Shown one piece after another: positions 16,390-24,607 of a stretch of DNA of 64,000 nt. Origin of the DNA: Clostridiales bacterium FE2011 (lineage in GTDB: Bacteria; Bacillota; Clostridia; Christensenellales; Aristaeellaceae). The stretch's first letter is position 1. Each line of letters begins with the position of its first letter. Both the position numbers and the translations under genes were made by a program. Below the pieces are notes generated by a model that was not told the DNA's origin, ran no database searches, and saw only the letters and a list, made by a program, of their open reading frames with translations. Location: the NCBI GenBank assembly GCA_017569305.1, contig CP069418.1:1488001-1552000 (forward strand), given 5' to 3'.

Positions 16390-16455
16390 GGTTTTTACTC
16401 CTTCAGTCTGTAGAGGATTGGGAATCCTCCCGGATTGTATCATAAAAACCATGAT
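16385..16455 (-). promoter_or_regulatory. Inverted repeat spanning the peptidase promoter and start codon
   Basis: ATCATGGTTTTTA (16385-16397) and TAAAAACCATGAT (16443-16455) are exact reverse complements. On the minus strand one arm lies between a TTACAG/TACAAT promoter pair and the other covers the start codon. It may be an operator with two half-sites. Confidence 0.5.
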
Positions 16456-16506
16456 CTGTAATTCGTTTATGCGATTGTATACAGAGAAATCGTCTTTTTC
16501 AGGCTT

Positions 16507-17709
16507 TTATCCGTTTTTGCCGAGCCTGCCCTTGAAGTCCGCGTAGCCGAATGCGGTCAGTTTCATAAACTGCCCGTTCCGGTCCATCCCGTAAATGTCC
16601 GGCAGCGGCATCCCGTTAAAGGTATTGTTCTTGCAGGTGGTATAAATGGCCATATCTCCGAACACCAGCCGGTCTCCCGGTTTCACCCCTGCTTCAAAGC
16701 CATATTCACCGATCACGTCCCCCGCCAGGCAGGTGGGTCCCGCCAGCCGGTACGGATGCTTCAGTTCCCCTTCCGTTTCGCCGTTCATCAGCGGCGGCAT
16801 ATAGGGCATTTCAATCACGTCCGGCATATGGCAGGCCGCGCTCACATCCAGCACAGCCGTCCGGATTCCACTGTTCTCTGTCACGTCCAGCACCGTGGTA
16901 ACCAGGTAACCCGCGTTCAGCGCCACGGCTTCGCCCGGCTCCAGGTACACCTGCAGCTGCCACCGTTCCTGTGCCCGGCGGATCAGGTTTTCCAGCCGCG
17001 GAAGGTCATAATCTTCCCGGGTAATATGATGCCCGCCGCCCATGTTCAGCCACTTCATCCGGGGCAGCACGTCGCCGAAGCCGCGTTCCACTGCCTCCAG
17101 GGTCGTTTCCAGGGCGTCGGAATCCTGCTCACACAGCGTATGGAAATGCAAGCCGTCCAGCATTTCCAGCAGGTCTTCCGTCATTTCCCGGTTCCAGGCT
17201 TCCCGCGTCACGCCCAGGCGGCTGCCCTTCGCGCAGGGATCGTAGATTTCGTGCCCCTCCTGGGTGGAGCATTCCGGATTGATCCGCAGCCCGATGCTTT
17301 TTCCGCTGTCTTTCGCCCTTTTCCCGAACCGCTTCAGCTGGTTCACGGAATTGAACACGATATGGTCCGCATACCGCAGCAGCTCTTCGAATTCATCCTC
17401 CCGGTAGGCGGCACAGAAGACGTGCACCTCTTTTCCAGGCATCTCCTCAGCGCCGAGCCGGGCCTCATACAGGCCGCTGGCCTCAGTTCCGGCAAGATAC
17501 GGAGCCAGGAGCGGATAGAAATCATAGTTGGAGAAGGCTTTCTGGGCAAGCAGGATCCGGCACCCGGTGCGTTCCGCCACCGAGGCCAGGATCCTGCCGT
17601 TTTCCTTCAGCCGTTCTTCATCAATCACATAGCATGGCGTCCGGAGGGGGGCAAAGCAGTCCGGCGCGTTTCGGCCGGAAAGCCCTTTGAATACTTCACT
17701 CTTTTTCAT
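16507..17709 (-). CDS. nspC: Carboxynorspermidine/carboxyspermidine decarboxylase
   Basis: 400 aa PLP enzyme of the alanine-racemase fold. The PLP lysine is in LLAQKAFS (K57); other typical blocks are GSRLGV, LHFHTLCEQ, NMGGGHHITR and EPGEAVALNAGY. It decarboxylates carboxyspermidine or carboxynorspermidine to the free polyamine. Last gene of the operon; its ATG overlaps the stop of the dehydrogenase gene by one base (TGATG), so both enzymes of the branch are translated together. Confidence 0.93.
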   Translation of the reverse strand: MKKSEVFKGLSGRNAPDCFAPLRTPCYVIDEERLKENGRILASVAERTGCRILLAQKAFSNYDFYPLLAPYLAGTEASGLYEARLGAEEMPGKEVHVFCAAYREDEFEELLRYADHIVFNSVNQLKRFGKRAKDSGKSIGLRINPECSTQEGHEIYDPCAKGSRLGVTREAWNREMTEDLLEMLDGLHFHTLCEQDSDALETTLEAVERGFGDVLPRMKWLNMGGGHHITREDYDLPRLENLIRRAQERWQLQVYLEPGEAVALNAGYLVTTVLDVTENSGIRTAVLDVSAACHMPDVIEMPYMPPLMNGETEGELKHPYRLAGPTCLAGDVIGEYGFEAGVKPGDRLVFGDMAIYTTCKNNTFNGMPLPDIYGMDRNGQFMKLTAFGYADFKGRLGKNG

Positions 17710-18968
17710 CAGTCCACCAGAACCGGATTATGGTTCTCCCTGCGGGGCAGGCCGTAGCGGTCCAGCGCGTCCAGGAAGGGATCGGGATCGAACTCTTCCA
17801 CCGTATACACACCGGGCTTGTTCCACTTGCCGGTCAGCAGCATCATGGCGCCGCACATTGCCGGAACACCCGTGGTATAGCTGATCGCCTGGCTTTCCAC
17901 CTCACGGTAGCATTCCTGATGGTCGCATACGTTGTAGATGTAGTAGGTTTTTTCCTTGCCGTCCTTTTTGCCGGTGAAGATGCAGCCGATATTGGTCTTG
18001 CCGTGGGTTCTCGGACCCAGGCTGGCCGGATCGGGCAGCAGCGCCTTCAGGAACTTGATCGGCACGATCTCGTGTCCCTCAAACATCACGGGAGTAGTGG
18101 ACAGCATGCCCACGTTCTCCAGGCAGCGCATATGGGTCAGGTAGCTCTGGCCGAAGGTCATGAAGAAGCGGATCCGCTTCACCTCCGGAATGTTCTGGGC
18201 CAGAGATTCGATCTCCTCATGATGCAGCAGGTACATATCCTTCTGACCCACGTCCTCGAAGTTGTATTCCCGTTTGATGCTCATCGCGGGAATCTCCACC
18301 CACTTGCCGTTCTCCATATAGCTTCCGGGTGCGGAAACCTCCCGCAGGTTAACCTCCGGGTTGAAGTTGGTGGCAAAGGGATAGCCGTGATCGCCGCCGT
18401 TGCAGTCCAGGATATCAATGGTGTCAATGGTGTCAAACTCATGCTTTTTCGCGTAGGCACAGTATGCCTGAGTCACGCCGGGGTCAAAGCCGCAGCCCAG
18501 CAGGGCGGTTAGGCCGGCTTTCTCAAACTTTTCCCGGTAAGCCCACTGCCAGCTGTAGTCGAAGTAGGCGGAAAAACCCTGTTCTTTGCACCGCTTTTCG
18601 TAGATCGCCCGCCATTCCGGATCGTCCGTGTCTTCGGGCTCGTAGTTCGCGGTATCCATATAGTTCACGCCGCAAGCCAGGCATGCGTCCATGATGGTCA
18701 GGTCCTGGTACGGCAGGGCAATATTCATCACCAGGTCAGGCTGATAATCCGTGATCAGTTTCTTCAGCTGTTCCACGTCGTCCGCGTCCACCTGCGCGGT
18801 TGTGATCTTTGTGGCGGTTTTGCCTTCCAGCGCCTTCGCCAGGTCGTCGCACTTGGACTTCGTCCGGCTGGCAATGCACATTTCCGTAAACACGTCGTCT
18901 GCCTGGCAGCACTTCCGGATCGCCACATTGGCCACCCCGCCGCATCCGATTACCAATACTCTGCTCAT
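17709..18968 (-). CDS. Carboxy(nor)spermidine dehydrogenase, saccharopine-dehydrogenase-like
   Basis: 419 aa. N-terminal Rossmann motif VLVIGCGGVANVAIRKC, then the saccharopine dehydrogenase body (YMDTANYEP, LLGCGFDPGVTQAYC). Placed directly before nspC, it is best read as CASDH, which condenses aspartate semialdehyde with putrescine or diaminopropane using NADPH. Ribosome site AGGAGG. It shares an operon with speA, speE and speB, which would supply putrescine. Confidence 0.9.
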   Translation of the reverse strand: MSRVLVIGCGGVANVAIRKCCQADDVFTEMCIASRTKSKCDDLAKALEGKTATKITTAQVDADDVEQLKKLITDYQPDLVMNIALPYQDLTIMDACLACGVNYMDTANYEPEDTDDPEWRAIYEKRCKEQGFSAYFDYSWQWAYREKFEKAGLTALLGCGFDPGVTQAYCAYAKKHEFDTIDTIDILDCNGGDHGYPFATNFNPEVNLREVSAPGSYMENGKWVEIPAMSIKREYNFEDVGQKDMYLLHHEEIESLAQNIPEVKRIRFFMTFGQSYLTHMRCLENVGMLSTTPVMFEGHEIVPIKFLKALLPDPASLGPRTHGKTNIGCIFTGKKDGKEKTYYIYNVCDHQECYREVESQAISYTTGVPAMCGAMMLLTGKWNKPGVYTVEEFDPDPFLDALDRYGLPRRENHNPVLVD

Positions 18969-18995
18969 TTCTGTATCCTCCTGTTTTGGTCTTTC

Positions 18996-19850
18996 TTATT
19001 TGTAAATGGCCAGCAGCATTTCCCGCACAATCTTGCAGGCCGCCGCCGTGGACGCGCCGCTGGCGTCCAGCATGGGAGCCAGTTCATTCACGTCCGCGCC
19101 TACGATGTTGGTTTTGCTCACTGTCAGGATGGCGTTCAGCAGCTCCGTGAAGCTCACGCCGCCGGCTTCCGGTGTGCCCGTTCCGCAGAAAAGGGCAGGA
19201 TCCAGGCAGTCCAGGTCAACGGTCAGGTAAACCGGGGTATGCTCCTCCGCCAGCTTCTCCGTCAGCTCCTTCAGTCCTTCAAAGCCGAACTTATGCATGT
19301 CCGTATGCGCTTTGGCAAAGGTGAATTCCGCCTTGTCGCCGCTGCGGATGCAGAACTGGTGGATCCTGCCGTCACCTGTCAGCTCGTGGCACCGCCGCAT
19401 CACGCAGGCATGGCTCAGCTGTGCCCCCAGGTAGTCGTCCCGCAGGTCCGCGTGGGCGTCAAAGTGGATGATGTGCAGGTTCGGATACCTTTCGGCCACA
19501 GCCCGTACCGCGCCCAGCGTCACCAGGTGCTCGCCGCCGATCAGGAAGGGCGTCTTGCCGTCAAACAGGATCTCCCCGGCCTTTTCCCCGATATCCTTCA
19601 GCGCCGCCTCCGCGGAACCGAAACAGAGCTCCAGGTCCCCGCAGTCAAACACCTTGATATCGTTCAGGTCCTTGTCCTGGTAAGGGCTGTAGGTCTCCAG
19701 CCCGAAGCTTTCATGGCGGATGGCGGAAGAACCGAATCTCGCGCCCGGCCGGAAGCTGGTGGTGGAATCAAACGGCGCGCCGAACAGCACGATCTGCGCG
19801 TAGTCATAATCCCCGTCGCATCCGATAAAAGTTTCAATATTCCTGTTCAT
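18996..19850 (-). CDS. speB: Agmatinase
   Basis: 284 aa ureohydrolase. Binuclear Mn sites in GGEHLVT, HFDAHADLRD and DLDCLDPA. The N-terminal GAPFDSTTSFRPGARFG is typical. Converts agmatine to putrescine and urea, the second step after arginine decarboxylation by the first gene of the operon. It overlaps speE by 4 bases and has a strong GAGGTGGAGG site. Confidence 0.94.
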   Translation of the reverse strand: MNRNIETFIGCDGDYDYAQIVLFGAPFDSTTSFRPGARFGSSAIRHESFGLETYSPYQDKDLNDIKVFDCGDLELCFGSAEAALKDIGEKAGEILFDGKTPFLIGGEHLVTLGAVRAVAERYPNLHIIHFDAHADLRDDYLGAQLSHACVMRRCHELTGDGRIHQFCIRSGDKAEFTFAKAHTDMHKFGFEGLKELTEKLAEEHTPVYLTVDLDCLDPALFCGTGTPEAGGVSFTELLNAILTVSKTNIVGADVNELAPMLDASGASTAAACKIVREMLLAIYK

Positions 19851-20701
19851 GCCTCCACCTCCTCAAGCATTTTCTCCAGGTAAGCCGGCAGATAGAAGGA
19901 GCCGATGTGCAGCTTGGTCGTGTAGTACTTCGTGCTCAGGTGCAGGCTCTTCCAGTGTTCTTCGTCAAAATCATCAATGGGATGGTATTTCTTGCTCGCA
20001 AAACCGAACAGCCAGTAGCCCGCCGCGTAGGTCGGGATGTGCGCCTGGTATACCCGGCTGATCGGGAAGGTGTTCACGATCCTTTTGTGGCTCCGCTGCA
20101 TGGCTTCCGCGTCATGCTTGTAGAAGGGGCTTCCCTGCTGGTTGACCATAATACCGTCCTCGTGCAGGGCGTTGTAGCAGATGCCGTAAAACTCCCTTGT
20201 GAAGTAGCCTTCGGAGGGACCGAAGGGGTCGTTGGAGTCCACGATGATCAGGTCATATTCATCCGTGCACCGCCGGATAAACCGCAGCGCGTTGTCAAAG
20301 TAAATATGCACCCGGCTGTCATCCAGCTTGCAGGCATTTTCCGGCAGGTAGGTCCGGCAGGCTTCAATCACCTGGCCGTCCATTTCCACCAGGTCGATGC
20401 GTTCCACGGTGTCATAGCGGGTCAGTTCCTTCACCACACCGCCGTCTCCCGCGCCGATCACCAGGATATCCTTCACGTTCTTGTGGACAGACATGGGGAT
20501 ATGCGTGATCATTTCGTCGTAGATGAACTCGTCCCGCTCCGTCAGCATCACGTTTCCGTCCAGGGCCAGCACCCGGCCGAATTCAGGGGTGTCAAAGATA
20601 TCAATCTGCTGGTATTCGCTCTTTCCGGAGTACAGGTGCCGGTTTACACGCAGGCTGTGCTTAACATCCGGGGCATGGCATTCACTGAACCAGAGTTCCA
20701 T
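19847..20701 (-). CDS. speE: Polyamine aminopropyltransferase (spermidine synthase)
   Basis: 284 aa. The N-terminus MELWFSECHAPDVKHSLRV matches the family start, so the 58-base overlap with speA is real. Motifs LVIGAGDGGVVKELTRYDTV (decarboxylated SAM site), DDSRVHIYFDNALRFI and DSNDPFGPSEGYFTREFY. Makes spermidine from putrescine and decarboxylated SAM. No speD (SAM decarboxylase) gene is in this window, and the operon also encodes the carboxyspermidine route. Confidence 0.94.
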   Translation of the reverse strand: MELWFSECHAPDVKHSLRVNRHLYSGKSEYQQIDIFDTPEFGRVLALDGNVMLTERDEFIYDEMITHIPMSVHKNVKDILVIGAGDGGVVKELTRYDTVERIDLVEMDGQVIEACRTYLPENACKLDDSRVHIYFDNALRFIRRCTDEYDLIIVDSNDPFGPSEGYFTREFYGICYNALHEDGIMVNQQGSPFYKHDAEAMQRSHKRIVNTFPISRVYQAHIPTYAAGYWLFGFASKKYHPIDDFDEEHWKSLHLSTKYYTTKLHIGSFYLPAYLEKMLEEVEA

Positions 20702-22170
20702 GAGATCTTCTCCTCCTCCCTGATAATGTTGATGTTCTCAATCATCGGGTCTTCCGGTCCTGTCAGGGAGCAGCCCTTCGTCTTGGCATAGACGATATAG
20801 TCCAGGATCTCCCGGGTAATCCGTTCACCGGGGGCCAGGATCGGGATTCCCGGAGGATAACACATCACGAACTCGCTGCAGATGTAGCCCTCGCTTTCAG
20901 CCAGCGGCACGCTCTTCTTGTTGGCATAGAAGGCTTCCTGGGGGCTGTACACCACTTCCGGAGCGATGTACTCCTGGCTCAGCAGGCCGTAGGGGTCCTT
21001 CATGTAGCGCCGTTTGATCTCCGCCAGGGCGCTCACCAGCCGCTCCAGTTCCTGCATCCGGTCGCCGATGGACAGGTAGGCCAGGATGTTGCCGATATCC
21101 CCGAACTCAATCTGGATATCATATTCATCCCGCAGAATGTCATATACTTCAATACCCGCCAGGCCGATGTCCCTTGTATGCACGCTCAGCTTGGTGGGGT
21201 CAAAATCGAAAATGGAATCGCCGTTGATCAGTTCCCGGCCGTAGGCGTAGTAGCCGCCCACCGCGTTGATTTCCTCCCGGGCGTATTCCGCCATTTCCGT
21301 TACCTTCCGGAACACGGTCTTGCCGCGCTGGGCCAGGTTCCGGCGGCTGATATCCAGGCTGGACATCAGCAGATAGCTGCCGGAGGTGGTCTGGGTCAGG
21401 TTTATGATCTGGCGCACATGGCCGGCATTCACCCGTTCCCCGGTCAGCAGCAGGCTGGACTGGGTCAGGCTGCCGCCGCTCTTGTGCATGGAGACCGCGG
21501 CCATGTCCGCGCCCGCCTCCATGGCAGTCACCGGCATGCCGTCGCCGAAGTAGAAGTGGGTGCCGTGGGCCTCGTCTGCCAGGCACATCATCCCAGCTTC
21601 ATGGGCCAGCTTCACGATGGTGCGCAGGTCGCTGCACACGCCGTAATAAGTGGGGTTGTTTACCAGCACGGCCACCGCGTCCGGGTTCTCCCGGATGGCT
21701 TTCCGTACCTGATCCACACTCATGCCCAGGGAGATGCCCAGCTTCCGGTCCACGTCCGGATTAACGTACACCGGCACAGCGCCGCACAGCACCAGCGCGT
21801 TGATGACGCTCCTGTGCACATTCCTGGGCAGGATGATCTTGTCTCCCCGCTTGCAGGTGGACAGCACCATGCTCTGCACGGAGCTGGTGGTTCCGCCCAC
21901 CATCAGGAAGGCATTGGCCGCGCCGAAGGCGTCCGCCGCCAGGATTTCCGCCTCCCGGATTACCGATACGGGGTGGCACAGGTTATCCAGCGGTTTCATG
22001 CTGTTCACGTCCACACCCACGCATTTTTCCCCGAGGAAGGCTGTCAGTTCCGGATTCCCTTTGCCATGCTTGTGTCCCGGCACGTCAAAGGGCACCACCC
22101 GCATTTCGCGGAAGCGCTCCAGCGCCTCATAGATCGGCGCCCTGGACTGGTCGTACAAGTACTTTCCCAT
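20644..22170 (-). CDS. speA: Arginine (Orn/Lys/Arg) decarboxylase, fold type I
   Basis: 508 aa PLP enzyme of the AAT fold. The PLP lysine is in SMHKSGGSLTQSS; GHKHGKGNP, NPTYYGVCSDL and DEAHGTHFYFG are typical. First gene of a polyamine operon that contains agmatinase, so arginine is the likely substrate. ATG 22170 behind GAGGTGGAG is chosen; a longer frame to 22227 would run through the leader terminator. The C-terminal 58 bases overlap the speE start. Confidence 0.9.
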   Translation of the reverse strand: MGKYLYDQSRAPIYEALERFREMRVVPFDVPGHKHGKGNPELTAFLGEKCVGVDVNSMKPLDNLCHPVSVIREAEILAADAFGAANAFLMVGGTTSSVQSMVLSTCKRGDKIILPRNVHRSVINALVLCGAVPVYVNPDVDRKLGISLGMSVDQVRKAIRENPDAVAVLVNNPTYYGVCSDLRTIVKLAHEAGMMCLADEAHGTHFYFGDGMPVTAMEAGADMAAVSMHKSGGSLTQSSLLLTGERVNAGHVRQIINLTQTTSGSYLLMSSLDISRRNLAQRGKTVFRKVTEMAEYAREEINAVGGYYAYGRELINGDSIFDFDPTKLSVHTRDIGLAGIEVYDILRDEYDIQIEFGDIGNILAYLSIGDRMQELERLVSALAEIKRRYMKDPYGLLSQEYIAPEVVYSPQEAFYANKKSVPLAESEGYICSEFVMCYPPGIPILAPGERITREILDYIVYAKTKGCSLTGPEDPMIENINIIREEEKISWNSGSVNAMPRMLSTACV

Positions 22171-22183
22171 ACTCCACCTCAAA

Positions 22184-22217
22184 CAAAAAACGCAAGCTGT
22201 AATCACACAACTTGCGT
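22184..22217 (-). terminator. Leader terminator (attenuator) of the polyamine operon
   Basis: Minus strand ACGCAAG, 14-base loop, CTTGCGT, then TTTTTT, ending directly at the speA ribosome site. It lies upstream of the first gene, so it can act only as a regulatory terminator. Confidence 0.8.
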
Positions 22218-22219
22218 TA

Positions 22220-22612
22220 TTATCCACATGCAGTCAGGTCCCGGTTACCGTCTGCTGCGGCATACGGGAATCAGATCCCGCCGCCCAGGGCACGGCATAG
22301 AGGTTCGGAACGGAATATCAGTGGTGCTCGGCATACAGAGTCTATATAGCAATACTTACTTTTACTACTCTTATTGACCATTTCACAAGTTTGCGCAGAT
22401 TACGCATTTCGGTTATAAAGTAACCAACTTATAAAACTGAGCTTTTAACTCAATCAATAGAGCGGAAACCGCTCATCGGCAGTGGACCCGGCTGTCCGTA
22501 TGGCCTCGACTCCTTATCGGAGTGGTCCCGTAAATTGCTTAAGACGCTGATGACAGGATCACCTTGTCTTAATATTCCTTCTTTCCTGCCTCTCTCAGGA
22601 AAGCACTGGCAC
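22220..22612 (-). promoter_or_regulatory. Long structured leader of the polyamine operon, unassigned riboregulator
   Basis: About 400 nt of transcribed leader precede the attenuator. In order it holds a TTAAGAC/GTCTTAA stem enclosing TGAT/ATCA, a GGACC/GGTCC stem enclosing ACTCC/GGAGT and a GGC/GCC hairpin, then GAGCGG/CCGCTC and GGTTA/TAACC hairpins. AACTTGTG (22391-22384) can pair with CGCAAGTT in the 5' arm of the terminator (8 bp, one G-U), giving an antiterminator. It does not show the cores I know for lysine, SAM, T-box, Mg or guanidine riboswitches. Confidence 0.6.
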
Positions 22613-22613
22613 T

Positions 22614-22641
22614 ATATTATCATTTTCTTTTTTTCCGTCAA
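22614..22641 (-). promoter_or_regulatory. Promoter of the polyamine operon
   Basis: Minus strand TTGACG (22641-22636), 16 bases, TAATAT (22619-22614). It lies at the start of the structured leader. Confidence 0.65.
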
Positions 22642-22680
22642 GGGAAAATGTAAAAAAATACAGTCTTCTTCCAGCGTTTT

Positions 22681-23316
22681 TTACAATTTTCCCTTTCCTG
22701 TCCTTCGGTAATCCAGCCGGACCAGCGCCTTGCCGTTCGGCAGTGCCTCTTCCGCCCGCAGGATCCCTGTATAACCGGCCTCTTTCATGGCCGCGGTCAG
22801 GGCGCTTTCTTCCATCTGGTGATGCACCCGGTCCAGTCCGTCAAATACGTGGAGATAGGGAGAGTCGGAAACCCAGTTCTTCTCGTCCGTATTGATCTGA
22901 ATCACACAGGATACATATTCAGGATTAACCTTCCGGATCACGCTTATGAAAGCCGGATATCCAATGTATTCGATCAGCAGGTTGGCAATCACCAGCTCCG
23001 CATCAGGAAGCCTGTCTGCCTTCTCCGTCAGGTCCGCCCGCAGGCACTGCACCGCTGGCTTTCCGGCATACCGTTCCCGTACCGCGTTCAGGTATTCTTC
23101 ATTGATATCCACGCAGTAAACTGCCCGGTACTTCTCCGGCCAGACGTGCTCGATGCCGTTACCTCCGGCTACGCCGAGCACCATGGCTGTATGAACCGGA
23201 TAGGCTTCAAACTGTTCCTTCATCAGGGCATTCATCGCCTGAAGCTGTCTTACCGAATCCAGGCCCATATGGTTTTCATAGTCATCCAGGCTGATCTCTT
23301 CCCAGGGATTTTTCAT
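22681..23316 (-). CDS. Class I SAM-dependent methyltransferase
   Basis: 211 aa. SAM site in MVLGVAGGNGIEHV, then the acidic loop YCVDINEEYL and CLRADLTE. The substrate is not evident. GAGG precedes the ATG. It lies in a same-strand run with the next two genes. Confidence 0.78.
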   Translation of the reverse strand: MKNPWEEISLDDYENHMGLDSVRQLQAMNALMKEQFEAYPVHTAMVLGVAGGNGIEHVWPEKYRAVYCVDINEEYLNAVRERYAGKPAVQCLRADLTEKADRLPDAELVIANLLIEYIGYPAFISVIRKVNPEYVSCVIQINTDEKNWVSDSPYLHVFDGLDRVHHQMEESALTAAMKEAGYTGILRAEEALPNGKALVRLDYRRTGKGKL

Positions 23317-23336
23317 TCGTTTGTCCTCTTTTATGG

Positions 23337-23723
23337 TTATTTCGCCTTGCGGGCCAGGAAGTCATTGATCAGGGCAATATCCCTGAAGTCCTTTTCCCGT
23401 CCCAGGTCTCTTTTCATTTCGATCAGGCCCTGCACCGAGATGACAGGAATACCGTCCACGTGATCCACCGTGCCAAACAGCCAGTTTTCGAACACCTCAA
23501 TATCCTCACCCAGCTTAAACCACCGGTTCCCGTCGTCCGTGACCTTGTACAGGTATCCCTCCTGCTCCAGCCGATCAGCCATTTGGGCCGTGCATCCCAG
23601 GTCAATATCGGAGGATTCCTCCCGGATGCCATAGAGCACCATCGCCCCGCCGGTAATCACCCAGTATTCCGCCGGATCATACGGGAAGGCTTTCAGTTTT
23701 GTGATCATTTCAGCTTTATTCAT
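23337..23723 (-). CDS. Small nucleotidyltransferase-fold protein
   Basis: 128 aa. The block VITGGAMVLYGIREESSDID shows the G-G-x(n)-D-x-D pattern of minimal or AbiEii-like nucleotidyltransferases, with a further acidic pair in GEDIEVF. No other domain. Its ATG overlaps the stop of the upstream gene by one base (TGATG), so the two are translated together. Such pairs include toxin-antitoxin and RNA-modifying systems, but the function here is unknown. Confidence 0.6.
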   Translation of the reverse strand: MNKAEMITKLKAFPYDPAEYWVITGGAMVLYGIREESSDIDLGCTAQMADRLEQEGYLYKVTDDGNRWFKLGEDIEVFENWLFGTVDHVDGIPVISVQGLIEMKRDLGREKDFRDIALINDFLARKAK

Positions 23724-24325
23724 CAGGCTTTCTCCTCCTTCAGGATTTCCGGAAAACAGCCCCGCAAAAAATGCCGGTATTCAGGATGATCAGCCGCGGA
23801 AGTATATTCCTCCCGAATCGTCCCGGCGATCCATTCTTTCTTTTTGTCGGTCAAGTCCGCATATCGCCGGAGAATGATCAGCCCTTCCCGTTCTGCCAGG
23901 AGGATCGCTTCATAGGCGTCCGGTACATATTCCACGCCCGTTACCTTCACCGGCAGGCTGCTGGTAGCCGCGTCGGGAATCTGCACCTCAAATCCGGAAT
24001 CGGCAATCTCCTCCGCCTGATAGATATAGCCGGAAACCCCTTTATAAGTGCGTTCAATGGCATCCGGATAATACTCCTCCAGGCACAGCCGGCCGTCCGG
24101 TCCGAATCCGTACGGTCCCCACTTCTGCCATACGCCGTCGTAGGCAAAGCCGGTTTCCCGGCAGTATTTCTCTATGGCATTGCTCAGGTAAACCAGCACG
24201 TTTTCCCTTTTCCGGGAAAAATAAACCAGCGGGATACCGTGATTGGATATCCTGGGCTCCAGCGTGGTGATTCCCTGAACCTGTGACGCGTGATAATACA
24301 CCGGCATTCCTTCTTTCTGCAGCAT
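23723..24325 (-). CDS. Conserved-looking protein of unknown function, possibly ART-like
   Basis: 200 aa. I do not recognise the family with certainty. The start YYHASQVQGITTLEPRISNH and the block PLVYFSRKRENVLVYLSNA resemble the His...Tyr...Ser layout of ADP-ribosyltransferase-like folds (KptA, DUF2441-like), but no clear catalytic Glu can be assigned. Coupled by a one-base overlap to a small nucleotidyltransferase-like gene. Start could also be the Met at 24307. Confidence 0.55.
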   Translation of the reverse strand: MLQKEGMPVYYHASQVQGITTLEPRISNHGIPLVYFSRKRENVLVYLSNAIEKYCRETGFAYDGVWQKWGPYGFGPDGRLCLEEYYPDAIERTYKGVSGYIYQAEEIADSGFEVQIPDAATSSLPVKVTGVEYVPDAYEAILLAEREGLIILRRYADLTDKKKEWIAGTIREEYTSAADHPEYRHFLRGCFPEILKEEKA

Positions 24326-24439
24326 GGATCCATCATACTCCGGACAGGCCGTTTTTGAAAAGGATCCTGCTTCTGCTTTATCAGGTTCTGTGTTATACTT
24401 CCCCTGGCATCAGTTTACAATTAAGGAGAGACTGATTAA

Positions 24440-24502
24440 ATGAGTCTGTCAGATGCCAGATGGATTTTTTGTTGGGATCAAGCGCAGATTTCAAAGGTTT
24501 AG
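24440..24502 (+). CDS. 20-codon leader ORF ahead of the GNAT gene
   Basis: ATG 24440 follows AAGGAGAG by 9 bases and opens MSLSDARWIFCWDQAQISKV followed by TAG. The ribosome site and start lie inside a stem: CTGGCATC (24404-24411) pairs with GATGCCAG (24452-24459). A second stem, CAGATTTC/GAAATCTG (24485-24492, 24517-24524), follows. The layout recalls leader-peptide attenuators of resistance genes. Confidence 0.4.
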   Translation: MSLSDARWIFCWDQAQISKV

Positions 24503-24607
24503 TGGCGCTAAATCGAGAAATCTGTGCATAGATACCGACAAAAAAGGCGCTGGCAGATGGGCAGGGGAATTAATCAGTATCTCCTTAAATCCGGGAGGTG
24601 TTCTGTC

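Noticed and set aside
22245..22334. 29-codon Arg-rich frame in the speA leader, considered as an arginine leader peptide
   Set aside because: No ribosome site before its ATG, and its Arg codons are not placed to control the terminator. Kept only as a remark.
22441..22560. ATACGGACA and CTGCC in the speA leader as an M-box (Mg) riboswitch
   Set aside because: The other invariant M-box blocks are missing.
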